From positions 12,419-76,418 of the forward strand of contig CAZUPR010000001.1 in NCBI GenBank assembly GCA_964622305.1: 64,000 nucleotides of DNA, read 5' to 3'. Shown in pieces: positions 15,846 through 25,098 of this stretch. Numbering within the stretch: the stretch's first letter is position 1; the number at the start of each line of letters is the position of its first letter. The notes below the pieces were generated by a model. The model saw only the letters and a program-made list of their open reading frames with translations. It was not told the origin of the DNA and did no database searches. This DNA comes from SKKY01 sp964622305. Lineage in GTDB: Bacteria; Bacillota; Peptococcia; Peptococcales; SKKY01. A program made the position numbers and the translations under genes.

Positions 15846-18029
15846 TTAAGTGGTTTCTACTCTTCTTACTTCAATTACATCCTTGATAGTTTTTACCTTA
15901 TCCATAACCTTATAAAGCTGTTCCAAATTATTTATATCCAGGGTCAGATTTATTATTGAGCGTGCATCTTTTGATCTGCCAATAATGTTGCTGATGTGGA
16001 TTTTCTGGTCATTAACTGTAGTCATAACTTCTGCTGTAATTTTAGGTCTGTCCAGGGCTATAACTTCTATTTCAACCTGATAAACCGATTTTGACTCAGC
16101 ATCCCAGGCTGCTTCCACCAATCTTTCTGGTTCATTACTTGCATATTCCTTGACGTTTACGCAGTCTTTTCTATGAATAGAAACTCCTCTTCCCCGGGTT
16201 ATATAGCCTACAACCTGGTCTCCAGGCAGTGGGTTACAGCAACGGCCAAACCTGATTACAACTCCATCCAAACCTTTAACTCTGATTCCTTTGGTGTCCT
16301 TACTTCCCTTAGTGGGCTTAACATTTTTTATATCTTCCTGGATTTCTTCAAAGGATATCTCTTTAACAGGCTTGCCTGGTTCTTTCAAGTGTGTGCGTAA
16401 TTTTAAGATAATTTGATTTGGCGACAAAGAGCCTTCGCCAAGGCCAACATACATGTCTTCTGTTGTTTTAAAGCCAAGTTTATCAACAATTGACTCTAAA
16501 TTTGAACTTTTAAGATATTTATCTGGATTGAGCTCAAGTTTACGAACTTCTTTTTCGTATATCTCCTTGCCTTTTTCCAGGTATTCTTCTCTTTTTTCCC
16601 TCTTGAACCACTGTCTGATTCTATTTTTCGCCTGGGAAGTTTTGGCAATATTGAGCCAGTCCCTGGATGGTCCGTTGGCTTGCTTTGAAGTCATTACTTC
16701 AATGATATCACCAGTTTTTAATTTATAATCAATTGGAACTATTTTTGCATTTATTTTGGCCCCTATGCACCTGTGACCTACATCTGTATGAACCAGATAG
16801 GCAAAATCTATTGGGGTAGAACCACTTGGAAGTTCAAAAACATCTCCTTTTGGAGAAAAAACAAAAACTCTGTCGGAGAAAAGGTCAACCTTTACAGTTT
16901 CAACAAACTCCTTAGAATCTGTTACCTCATTTTGTAATTCTTTTATACTTTCCAGCCAGGCCAATTCTTTATTTTTTATATCCTGACTTTGTTTGCCTTC
17001 TTTATAGAGCCAGTGGGCAGCAATCCCGTACTCAGCAGTAAAATGCATATCCCAGGTTCTGATTTGTATCTCAATTGGCACCCCTGTTTTGCCTATTACT
17101 GTTGTGTGCAGGGATTGATACATATTTGGCTTGGGCATTGCTATATAGTCTTTAAAACGGCCTGGAATAGGTTTCCAGAGGGTATGAATGATGCCCAGAA
17201 TTCCATAACAGTCCCTGACTGAATCGCAGATGATTCTTACGGCAACAAGGTCATAGATCTCTGATAATTCTTTGCCCTTATTCTCCATTTTTTTATAGAT
17301 GGAATAAAAATGTTTGGGCCTGCCACTTATATCGACTTCAATTCCAGCTAAATCAAGTTCACCTTTGAGAGTTGAAATAAGTTCATCCAGATATTCTATT
17401 CTTTCTTCCCTTTTCATTTGGATTTGCTGGACTAAATTATAATATTTGTCTGGGTAGAGATATCTTAGGCAGAGGTCTTCCAACTCCCATTTAATTTTTG
17501 AAATACCCAGCCTGTGCGCCAGGGGGGCATAAATTTCCAGAGTTTCATTGGCGATTTCCCTTTGCTTCCAAAAGCTTTGATACTTTAAAGTTCTCATATT
17601 GTGCAGACGGTCAGCAAGTTTGATAATTACGACTCTGATATCATTAGCCATGGCTAAAAACATCTTTCTGTAGTTTTCCATCTGCCTTTCTTCTTTAGAA
17701 ACATATTCTATCCGGCTTAATTTTGTTACGCCGTCAACAAGACTGGCCACGGTTGGGCCAAATTCTTCTGTAATATCTTCAAGGCTTACATCTGTATCTT
17801 CAACAACATCATGTAAAATAGCTGCTGTAAGGGTAACTTCATCCAGACCCAAATCAAGCAAAATTTCAGCAACAGCCAAAGGATGCAGTATATAAGGCTC
17901 CCCGCTTTTCCTAACCTGACCTTCATGATATTTATTAGCGAATTCATATGCCTTTTCAACCATATCAATATTGTAATCAGGATGCTTATTTGATATTTTT
18001 TCTTTTAAATCTTCATAGGACTTAAGCAA
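15846..18029 (-). CDS. relA: bifunctional (p)ppGpp synthetase/hydrolase (Rel)
   Basis: The 727-residue RSH protein has an HD hydrolase domain (LHDVVEDTD, His73 and Asp74), a synthetase domain (GRPKHFYSIYKKM, then YDLVAVRII and GRFKDYIAMPKPNMYQSLHT), a TGS domain (near residues 385-450), a helical and zinc-finger-like middle (RCCNPLPGD) and a C-terminal ACT domain. Both catalytic centres look intact, so it should be the long bifunctional Rel of the stringent response. The start is a TTG at 18027-18029 with AAGGTGATCGC upstream. It lies 17 bases after recJ. Confidence 0.97.
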   Translation of the reverse strand: MLKSYEDLKEKISNKHPDYNIDMVEKAYEFANKYHEGQVRKSGEPYILHPLAVAEILLDLGLDEVTLTAAILHDVVEDTDVSLEDITEEFGPTVASLVDGVTKLSRIEYVSKEERQMENYRKMFLAMANDIRVVIIKLADRLHNMRTLKYQSFWKQREIANETLEIYAPLAHRLGISKIKWELEDLCLRYLYPDKYYNLVQQIQMKREERIEYLDELISTLKGELDLAGIEVDISGRPKHFYSIYKKMENKGKELSEIYDLVAVRIICDSVRDCYGILGIIHTLWKPIPGRFKDYIAMPKPNMYQSLHTTVIGKTGVPIEIQIRTWDMHFTAEYGIAAHWLYKEGKQSQDIKNKELAWLESIKELQNEVTDSKEFVETVKVDLFSDRVFVFSPKGDVFELPSGSTPIDFAYLVHTDVGHRCIGAKINAKIVPIDYKLKTGDIIEVMTSKQANGPSRDWLNIAKTSQAKNRIRQWFKREKREEYLEKGKEIYEKEVRKLELNPDKYLKSSNLESIVDKLGFKTTEDMYVGLGEGSLSPNQIILKLRTHLKEPGKPVKEISFEEIQEDIKNVKPTKGSKDTKGIRVKGLDGVVIRFGRCCNPLPGDQVVGYITRGRGVSIHRKDCVNVKEYASNEPERLVEAAWDAESKSVYQVEIEVIALDRPKITAEVMTTVNDQKIHISNIIGRSKDARSIINLTLDINNLEQLYKVMDKVKTIKDVIEVRRVETT

Positions 18030-18046
18030 GCGATCACCTTCATTTT

Positions 18047-20389
18047 TTACTTGATTGCCCTGAAAAAAAGCGAATTTTCCAGATTGTTCTTTTTAACATT
18101 TTTTGCAAGGACAAGATCAATAAAAGAATTTTTTAAAGTATAATTTAGAAAGCCCAGTTCCTCAAAAATTATTATTCCACTTAAAAGTTCCTGCTCAGAT
18201 AAAATAATATCTTCTTCTTGATTAAAGAGCTTTGTATAATCTGATAAATCTTGGTGCTCTTTGTCTTTAAAATTTCTTTGCAAAGATAAATATAGTTTTG
18301 ATAAGAGGTCTCTGTTTAGCCTCTCTTCTTTTTCTTCTTCCAGAGAATTTTCATAAGTGAAAATTTCTAAGGAAGGATTTATTTCTTTTAAGGACGAGGC
18401 TATAAAATCTATTTTATCTCCTGCAGGAAATAAAAAGTATTGTGTCTGATTAAGAATAATATTTTTATATAAAAAAGTATCTGTAAAGAGAATCTGCCTC
18501 TCTTCCAGGAGAAAGTTTTTTAAGGATAAATAATTTTGCGCAAAAGTGTTGGTACTTTGATAAAAAAGACTGTCTTTTTCTTTAATATCCATCTTTTGGC
18601 CTGTTTTAATTGGTTTATCAGCATATATTATTGCCTTTGAATCTCTTAAAAGATTATAAACTTCATTATACTTTATTTCCTGATATTTTGTAAAATTATT
18701 GCCTTCTATATAGGCAAAGGCTGGAAAAAGGGAATAAATTTTTTCTTCCAGGTTTTTATGATTCTTGCCTTTAAGACCAATAATTTCTTTAACTTCCAGC
18801 TGTAAAGTTTTTCTATTCTGCCATTCGTTGATTCCCAGATTAAAAAGAAGATTGCCTTGGCAGATATCCTGGCTGTATTCCTTGTAATTAAAATAAACAG
18901 CACCAATTTTCCCTGACTGATCCTGGGCAGTAATCCTTAAATGATCCTTATTTTTACCAATTCTTTGCATACTCAATTTTAAATCATTGGCAAAGGAAAA
19001 GAGTGGTTCTGGGTTGCCTTGCCCAAAGGGTTCAAGATAAGCTAAGTCATTATAAAAATCACAGTCAATTTCGGCAATATTTTCAAAATAAAGATCAACC
19101 TCAGTTTTTTCTTCTAAATCCTTTTCCTCCAAAACTTTGTAAACATATTTATTTAGAGCCTCTCTAAAAGGAATAATATCCTCTTCCAGGAGGGAAAGAC
19201 CTGCAGCCTGTGGGTGCCCCCCAAATTCTTGCAGATAATCCTGATTGTTTTCTAAGGCCTTAAAAATATCAAAATTGGCAATACTTCTTCCAGAACCCTT
19301 CCAGAGACCTTCTTGATCCTCAGATAAAAGAATAACCGGCCTTTTAAAATCTTCAACTAAACGAGCAGCAACAATACCAATAATGCCTGCCTGCCAATTT
19401 TTATTACCCAGCAAAATAAAAGGATCCAAAAACAATTGCTTTTCCAGGACAATTTTTCTGGCTTTAAGATAAGTAGAATCAACCAAATCTTTTCTCTTTT
19501 TATTTAAGTTAAGCAGCTCAGTAACTAATTGATCAATCCTGACATGATTATTGGTGGTTAAAAGTTCCAGAGCTAATTCCGGTTTACCCATTCTGCCACT
19601 GGAATTTATTACTGGTCCAAGAAAAAAAGCTATATTTTTACTCTTAACCTGAGAAAGATCATTACTCTCAAGAAGTTTCTTTAAGGCTCTTAAATTTGTC
19701 TGATTTAAATATGCCAAACCTTTTCTAACAATCTTTCTGTTTTCCATTTTCAAATCTACAAGATCGGCAATTGTACCTAGAGTTGCAAGTTGCAAGAGGT
19801 CAGCATCTATTTTTTTTATATTTTCTTCATCCTGGGCTAATGCAAGGCTTAGAAAATAAGCGATGCCAGCTCCAGCTAAATCATAAAAGATCTCTTCTTT
19901 AGAAACTTTAGGGTTAACGATTATAGTTTCTGGCAAAACTTCCCCAGGCAGATGGTGATCTGTAACTATGAAATCCAAGCCCATATTTTTATATTTAGCA
20001 ACTAAATCTTTAGATTTAATCCCACAGTCAACAGTTATTATTAAATTTGTTCCTCTGGTTAGAAGCTCTGCCAAGGCAAGATCATTAAGACCATAACCTT
20101 CATTATCTCTTTCTGGAATATAAGTATCTATCTTTGAATAAATAGCCGAAATAGCCCGGTAAAGAATGGCAGTTGCGGTAATGCCATCAGCATCATAATC
20201 ACCGTAAATTGTTATTTGTTCTTCTTTTTTTATGGCCTCTTTAATCCTTTCACAGGCCTTTTTAACACCATTAAGTAAAAAAGGGTCTGCCAGGGGAAGC
20301 TTTTCCGGAAAGAGAAATTCTTCTAATGAAATATTTTCTGGGCATCTTTTTTGAGCCAGTTCAAGAACTTTTTGGTTTATTTTCTTCAA
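18047..20389 (-). CDS. recJ: single-stranded-DNA-specific exonuclease RecJ
   Basis: A 780-residue DHH-family 5'-3' exonuclease for repair and recombination. DYDADGITATA gives the first metal motif, ITVDCGIKS the second, VTDHHLPG the DHH motif, and GGHPQAAGLSL the DHHA1 substrate site. An OB fold follows, and a long poorly conserved C-terminal part (about residues 560-780) makes it Bacillus-sized rather than E. coli-sized. The start is TTG at 20387-20389 with GAGGATG upstream at a long spacing. It is the first gene after the secF terminator. Confidence 0.95.
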   Translation of the reverse strand: MKKINQKVLELAQKRCPENISLEEFLFPEKLPLADPFLLNGVKKACERIKEAIKKEEQITIYGDYDADGITATAILYRAISAIYSKIDTYIPERDNEGYGLNDLALAELLTRGTNLIITVDCGIKSKDLVAKYKNMGLDFIVTDHHLPGEVLPETIIVNPKVSKEEIFYDLAGAGIAYFLSLALAQDEENIKKIDADLLQLATLGTIADLVDLKMENRKIVRKGLAYLNQTNLRALKKLLESNDLSQVKSKNIAFFLGPVINSSGRMGKPELALELLTTNNHVRIDQLVTELLNLNKKRKDLVDSTYLKARKIVLEKQLFLDPFILLGNKNWQAGIIGIVAARLVEDFKRPVILLSEDQEGLWKGSGRSIANFDIFKALENNQDYLQEFGGHPQAAGLSLLEEDIIPFREALNKYVYKVLEEKDLEEKTEVDLYFENIAEIDCDFYNDLAYLEPFGQGNPEPLFSFANDLKLSMQRIGKNKDHLRITAQDQSGKIGAVYFNYKEYSQDICQGNLLFNLGINEWQNRKTLQLEVKEIIGLKGKNHKNLEEKIYSLFPAFAYIEGNNFTKYQEIKYNEVYNLLRDSKAIIYADKPIKTGQKMDIKEKDSLFYQSTNTFAQNYLSLKNFLLEERQILFTDTFLYKNIILNQTQYFLFPAGDKIDFIASSLKEINPSLEIFTYENSLEEEKEERLNRDLLSKLYLSLQRNFKDKEHQDLSDYTKLFNQEEDIILSEQELLSGIIIFEELGFLNYTLKNSFIDLVLAKNVKKNNLENSLFFRAIK

Positions 20390-20420
20390 CTTATTTACAT
20401 CCTCATTTTATATTTTCTTA

Positions 20421-20452
20421 AAAGAAAAATACCTCTTTTACAGAGGTATTTT
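20421..20452 (-). terminator. intrinsic terminator after secF
   Basis: The stem AATACCTCT/AGAGGTATT (20428-20450) has a five-base loop and is followed by TTTTC on the minus strand. It begins two bases after the secF stop and separates secDF from recJ-relA. Confidence 0.88.
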
Positions 20453-20453
20453 T

Positions 20454-21308
20454 TTATGCTTTTTTAAATTTAAATTTTCTAAAAATCAACCAGAAGTTGC
20501 TGGCCAAGAAAACTGATGAGTAAAGTCCACTTGTCACACCAAGTAAAAGTACCAAGTTAAAGTTTCTAATTGTTTCTCCCCCCAATATTAAAAGAGCAAA
20601 GATAACAAAAAGTACTGTAAGGGTTGTGTTTATTGATCTAGCAATAGTTTGCCAGATACTAAGATTGACAATTGCCTCTGGTCCCTCTTTTTTATGAGAA
20701 ACAAGATTTTCTCTGATTCTGTCAAAAATTACTATAGTAGCATTTACAGAATAACCTACAACTGTAAGCACTGCCGCTATAAATTCAGAGTTTACCTCAA
20801 ATTGCAAGATAGAAAAAATCCCAACTATAATTAAAACGTCATGTGTCAAAGCCATAATGGCAGCAAGGGCAAAAGCAAGTTCAAACCTGACAGTAATATA
20901 TAAAACCATCATAGCCATTGCTAAAAAGAGTGAAATCAAGCCTGCTCTTCTAAGTTCAGAACCTATACTTGGACCAACAGCTTCATTTCTCATTATTTCA
21001 AAATCACCCAGAGCATTTCTTAAGCTCTCAAGCATTTCTTTTTCTTGTTCTTCAGATATTACTCTTGTTTTTATAATGTAAATATTATCTTCAGACTCTT
21101 GAATCATGGCATCATGAATCTCGGATCTGTTCATTGCCTCTCTTACGTCTTCTGAATCTACCTTTTCCTGAAAATGTATTTGAACCAAATTGCCACCAAC
21201 AAAGTCAATTCCAAAGTTCAAGCCATTTATCATTAGAGAAACCATACCTGGTAAAATAATAACTAATGAAATTATAAACCATAGAATCTTTTTTCCTGCG
21301 AAATCCAT
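20454..21308 (-). CDS. secF: protein translocase subunit SecF
   Basis: A 284-residue RND-type membrane protein with six predicted helices: one at the N-terminus before the periplasmic P1 loop (NFGIDFVGGNLVQIHF), and five in the C-terminal half, with the conserved SVNATIVIFDRIREN. With SecD it uses the ion gradient to help pull secreted proteins through SecYEG. Its ATG overlaps the last base of the secD stop. In a salt-adapted host SecDF may use sodium, but the sequence alone does not show this. Confidence 0.96.
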   Translation of the reverse strand: MDFAGKKILWFIISLVIILPGMVSLMINGLNFGIDFVGGNLVQIHFQEKVDSEDVREAMNRSEIHDAMIQESEDNIYIIKTRVISEEQEKEMLESLRNALGDFEIMRNEAVGPSIGSELRRAGLISLFLAMAMMVLYITVRFELAFALAAIMALTHDVLIIVGIFSILQFEVNSEFIAAVLTVVGYSVNATIVIFDRIRENLVSHKKEGPEAIVNLSIWQTIARSINTTLTVLFVIFALLILGGETIRNFNLVLLLGVTSGLYSSVFLASNFWLIFRKFKFKKA

Positions 21309-22552
21309 TATTTTACCACCTCCTTAGCACCATAGAGTCTTGCATTTGTAGCAACTATTGAAAACTGCTTTAAAAGCATTCTGGTAAAGGTTATGGCTGT
21401 CAACATACTGGTTGCAACCCCGATACTTAAAGTAATGGCAAAGCCTTTAACTGTACCTGTTCCAAAATAAATCAAAACGAAACAGGCTATTAAGGTGGTT
21501 AGGTTAGAGTCAAAAATAGTCCAGATTGCCCTTTTAAAGCCAGAATCAATTGAGGCACGCAAGCTTTTTCCATTTGCCAACTCTTCTTTTATTCTCTCAT
21601 AAATAATAATGTTAGCATCTACCGCCATCCCTACAGATAAAAGGAAACCTGCAATACCTGGAAGTGTGATGGTAGCATTTAAGAAATGCAATATAGTCCA
21701 GACTATTACTGAATAAAGTATAAGAGAAACAACTGCCACAAAACCTGGTAATCTGTAATAAGCTAACATAAAGATCCCTATAGCTAAAAGACCATAAAAA
21801 GCTGCCTGAGCACTTTTTTCAAGTGAATCTGTACCAAATTTTGGACCTACTGTTTTTTTCTCAATAATTTCCATTTCAACTGGAAGTGCACCTGAACGAA
21901 GTAAGAGTGCTAGTGAGTTTGCTTCTTCCAAGGTTTGGAAGCCACCTGAAATGGATGCTTTACCATCTAAGATTGGAGTTTTAACCATTGGTGATGAGAT
22001 AATATTACCGTCAAGAACGATAGCAATTACCCTTTGAGGATCTTGTTCTGAATATTTGGAAACCAAATCACTGGTTGCATCAGCAAACTTTTTGGCTCCT
22101 TCGCTGTTAAATTCCAGGCTTACGTAATACTCTCTGCCTGAGAACTGGTCTGATCCCATTCCCTCGAGAGCATTTTTCAAATCTCTGCCTGTAACTACAA
22201 CCTCTTCATTATCAACTCTGATAAATTCTAAAAGAGCTGTTTTACCAATTATATCTACAGCTTCTTCAGGGTCTTCGACACCTGGAAGCTCAATAAGAAT
22301 TCTTTTTTCGCCTTCTCTTCTAATTTCTGGTTCTGTAACACCCAGAGCATTAACCCTGTTGTCAATAATGGCAACAGCCTTGGCCATATCTTCAGTTGTG
22401 GCTTCTCCCACTGCTTCAAGTCTTACCTGTACTCCACCTTTTAAATCAAGTCCCAGCTTTAATTCATCCTTCAGGTAGCCAAATGAAAAGAAAGCCAATA
22501 CAATTACGAGCAGAGTAATAATTGATACTGCTGCCAAACTACTATTGCGCAT
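21308..22552 (-). CDS. secD: protein translocase subunit SecD
   Basis: A 414-residue SecD with a single N-terminal helix, GLDLKGGVQVRLE at the start of the extracytoplasmic part, and five C-terminal helices with AVDANIIIYERIKEEL. It is shorter than proteobacterial SecD because it lacks much of the P1 head, as is usual in Gram-positive-type SecD. The ATG has TTAGGAGGAAG upstream. It has its own promoter after the yajC terminator. Confidence 0.96.
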   Translation of the reverse strand: MRNSSLAAVSIITLLVIVLAFFSFGYLKDELKLGLDLKGGVQVRLEAVGEATTEDMAKAVAIIDNRVNALGVTEPEIRREGEKRILIELPGVEDPEEAVDIIGKTALLEFIRVDNEEVVVTGRDLKNALEGMGSDQFSGREYYVSLEFNSEGAKKFADATSDLVSKYSEQDPQRVIAIVLDGNIISSPMVKTPILDGKASISGGFQTLEEANSLALLLRSGALPVEMEIIEKKTVGPKFGTDSLEKSAQAAFYGLLAIGIFMLAYYRLPGFVAVVSLILYSVIVWTILHFLNATITLPGIAGFLLSVGMAVDANIIIYERIKEELANGKSLRASIDSGFKRAIWTIFDSNLTTLIACFVLIYFGTGTVKGFAITLSIGVATSMLTAITFTRMLLKQFSIVATNARLYGAKEVVK

Positions 22553-22589
22553 TTATTTCTTCCTCCTAACGGTCTAATAACACCAAATC

Positions 22590-22618
22590 ATTATATACCT
22601 CTTCAACAAGTTTTTCAA
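22590..22618 (-). promoter_or_regulatory. promoter of secDF
   Basis: The -35 is TTGAAA (22613-22618), the spacer is 17 bases and the -10 is a perfect TATAAT (22590-22595). It starts a few bases after the T run of the yajC terminator, so secDF can be transcribed apart from tgt-yajC. Confidence 0.85.
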
Positions 22619-22620
22619 AT

Positions 22621-22646
22621 AAAAAAAGTCTCTGATTACAGAGACT
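22621..22646 (-). terminator. intrinsic terminator overlapping the yajC stop codon
   Basis: The 8-base stem AGTCTCTG/CAGAGACT has a loop formed by the yajC TAA plus one base, and seven T follow. A ribosome ending yajC would cover the hairpin. Confidence 0.88.
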
Positions 22647-22905
22647 CATCATCTTCAGTGATTACATGCGCAACCCCACTTTTTTCAAGTTCTATCTGAA
22701 CATTTTCAGCAATTTCAAGGATTAAAGATTGGTCCATAACCCTGATAATTCTTCCTTTTATACCTCCAACTGTTGATATGATGTCATCTTCAGCAAGAGA
22801 GGCAATCATTTTCTTGCGGTTTTCCATTTGAGTTTTTTGTGGTTTTATTAAAAGAAAATACATCATGGCAAACATTGCAATCAAAACTATAAAATTTGAG
22901 CCCAT
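22636..22905 (-). CDS. yajC: preprotein translocase accessory subunit YajC
   Basis: An 89-residue protein with one N-terminal helix (IVLIAMFAMMYFLLIKPQ) followed by the conserved KKMIASLAEDDIISTVGGIKG, split here as KKMIASLAEDD and IISTVGGIKG. YajC associates with SecDF. It follows tgt by 25 bases, the usual tgt-yajC-secDF order, but a terminator at its stop codon and a new promoter separate it from secD. Confidence 0.95.
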   Translation of the reverse strand: MGSNFIVLIAMFAMMYFLLIKPQKTQMENRKKMIASLAEDDIISTVGGIKGRIIRVMDQSLILEIAENVQIELEKSGVAHVITEDDESL

Positions 22906-22930
22906 AAATCAAACCTCCTTTTTTAGTATT

Positions 22931-24043
22931 TTATACTTTTGCATAAAATTCTTCAATAAATTCTGGATACCTATCTTCTAAAATAGACTTTCTGATATTT
23001 TTTGTCAGATTCATTAAATAGTGAATATTATGAATACTGGTAAGTCTCAAGCCTAAAATTTCTTTAGCCTGAAACAGGTGCCTTATATAAGCTCTGCTAT
23101 AATTTTTGCAGGCATAGCAGTCGCATTCTGGATCCATGGGAGAAAAATCTTCCTTATAGGCTGCATTTTTCACCACTAATTTACCAAAACTAGTCATTAC
23201 CGTACCATTTCTGGCTATGCGGGTTGGCAGGACACAGTCAAACATGTCCACCCCTCTCTTTATACCTTCTACGATATTATCCGCAGCTCCGACTCCCATC
23301 AGATATCTGGGTTTATTTACTGGCATAAGTGGCAAGGTGTAATCTAAAACCTCATACATAAGCTCTGCTGGTTCGCCAACACTAAGTCCACCAATACCAT
23401 AGCCCGGGAAATCCAAATCAGTTATTTCTCTGGCACTTTCTTCCCTCAAATCTCTGTACATATTTCCCTGAACAATACCAAAAAGAGCCTGTTGATCATT
23501 TTTATGACTTTCCTTGCACCTTTTGGCCCAGGCAGTGGTCCTTTCCTTAGCCTTTTTTGCTTCTTCATAAGAGGCGGGATGGGGAGAACATTCATCAAAG
23601 GCCATAATTATATCCGCGCCCAGGGCATTTTCTATTTCCATTACTTTTTCAGGAGTAAAGAGATGCTTGGAGCCATCTAAATGGGAGGAGAAAAGAACAC
23701 CTTCATCAGATATAGTCCTTAAATCGCCCAAGCTGAAAACCTGAAAGCCCCCGCTATCAGTAAGTATGGGTTTATCCCAATTCATAAACTTATGAAGACC
23801 GCCAGCTTTCTTTACCAGGTCATGACCAGGCCTCAAATACAAATGATAGGTATTTGAAAGTATTATCTGGGCACCTGCCTCTTTAAGTTCTTCTGGAGTC
23901 ATTGTTTTTACTGTTGCCTGAGTTCCTACCGGCATAAAAATTGGGGTTTCTATTGAACCATGGGGGGTATGAAAAATACCAGCCCTTGCCCCAGTCCGGG
24001 AACATTCTTTTAAAAGTTCGAATTTAAAATCTGATCTTTCCAC
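22931..24043 (-). CDS. tgt: queuine tRNA-ribosyltransferase (Tgt)
   Basis: A 370-residue TIM-barrel enzyme that exchanges guanine 34 for preQ1. It shows the nucleophile region LTDSGGFQVFSLG, GIVQGNMYRDLRE, GGLSVGEP, VDMFDCVLPTR (second catalytic Asp) and the zinc site CDCYACKNYSRAYIRHL. The start is a GTG at 24041-24043 with GAGGAGTAC upstream. It follows queA by 12 bases, so two successive queuosine steps are coupled. The preQ1 synthesis genes are not in the window. Confidence 0.97.
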   Translation of the reverse strand: MERSDFKFELLKECSRTGARAGIFHTPHGSIETPIFMPVGTQATVKTMTPEELKEAGAQIILSNTYHLYLRPGHDLVKKAGGLHKFMNWDKPILTDSGGFQVFSLGDLRTISDEGVLFSSHLDGSKHLFTPEKVMEIENALGADIIMAFDECSPHPASYEEAKKAKERTTAWAKRCKESHKNDQQALFGIVQGNMYRDLREESAREITDLDFPGYGIGGLSVGEPAELMYEVLDYTLPLMPVNKPRYLMGVGAADNIVEGIKRGVDMFDCVLPTRIARNGTVMTSFGKLVVKNAAYKEDFSPMDPECDCYACKNYSRAYIRHLFQAKEILGLRLTSIHNIHYLMNLTKNIRKSILEDRYPEFIEEFYAKV

Positions 24044-24055
24044 TTTGTACTCCTC

Positions 24056-25081
24056 TTATTTAATAAACATGGCGTCTCCAAAACTAAAAAAACGGTATTT
24101 TTTTTCGACGGCCTCATTATAAGCTTTTAAAACCTCTTCCCTGCCTGCCAAGGCAGATACTAACATTAAGAGAGTAGATTTTGGCAGATGAAAGTTAGTA
24201 ATCAGAGCATCTACTGCTTTAAATTTATATCCAGGATAAATAAAAATATCTGTCCAGCCCTGGTCTTTTATTATCAAACCATTTTCAACAACTGTTTCCA
24301 GGGTCCTGGTTGTTGTTGTCCCAGCAGCTACAATCCTTTTTTTATCTTTTAAAGCTTTTTCAATAATTTCCTTGTTTTTTGAATCAATAAAAAAATACTC
24401 TGAATGCATCTTATGTTCTAAAATATCTTCGCTGCTTACTGGTCTGAAGGTACCCAGTCCAACATGTAGGGTGATTTCTGCTATTTCAATGTTTTTTTGC
24501 CTGATAATTTCCATTAATTCTTCAGTAAAATGGAGGCCTGCTGTTGGAGCTGCAACTGATCCAGACATTTTAGAATAAACCGTCTGGTAACGGTTAGCAT
24601 CATCAAGCTTTTCTTTAATATATGGAGGGAGAGGAATTTGACCAACCTTTTCCAATTCTTCCATAAAATTGCCATGGCAAGTGAATTTAACAATCCTGCC
24701 ACCAGTTTCTGTTCTGGAAATAATTCTAGCCCTAAGTGAAGATTGAGGAAACTCAACTTCAACATCTTCTTTAAGTTTTCTGCCTGGCCTAACCAGACAT
24801 TCCCAACTATGGTCTTCAGAAGTTGGGTGAAGTAAAAAAATTTCAACCTTGGCTCCACTATCTACCTTTTGCCCTAAAAGCCTGGCTGGTAAAACCTTAG
24901 TGGAGTTTAAGACCAAAAGATCATTAGAATCTAAATAATCAATTATATTATAAAAATCCCTGTGCTCAATTGCTCCCTTTTTTTTATCCAAGACCAATAA
25001 TCTGGAAGAATCTCTTTTTTCAAGAGGCTTTTGGGCAATCAATTCCTTAGGGAGAAAATAATCAAAATCGCTGGTTTTCAT
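24056..25081 (-). CDS. queA: S-adenosylmethionine:tRNA ribosyltransferase-isomerase (QueA)
   Basis: A 341-residue QueA that transfers and isomerises the ribosyl part of SAM onto preQ1-tRNA to give epoxyqueuosine. It starts MKTSDFDYFLPKELIAQKP and keeps DSSRLLVLD, LNSTKVLPARLLG, GSVAAPTAGLHFT, LHVGLGTFRPV and ITNFHLPKSTLLMLV. The length is normal. It lies 17 bases after ruvB and before tgt. Confidence 0.97.
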   Translation of the reverse strand: MKTSDFDYFLPKELIAQKPLEKRDSSRLLVLDKKKGAIEHRDFYNIIDYLDSNDLLVLNSTKVLPARLLGQKVDSGAKVEIFLLHPTSEDHSWECLVRPGRKLKEDVEVEFPQSSLRARIISRTETGGRIVKFTCHGNFMEELEKVGQIPLPPYIKEKLDDANRYQTVYSKMSGSVAAPTAGLHFTEELMEIIRQKNIEIAEITLHVGLGTFRPVSSEDILEHKMHSEYFFIDSKNKEIIEKALKDKKRIVAAGTTTTRTLETVVENGLIIKDQGWTDIFIYPGYKFKAVDALITNFHLPKSTLLMLVSALAGREEVLKAYNEAVEKKYRFFSFGDAMFIK

Positions 25082-25098
25082 AAAAGCTCCTGAATTTT

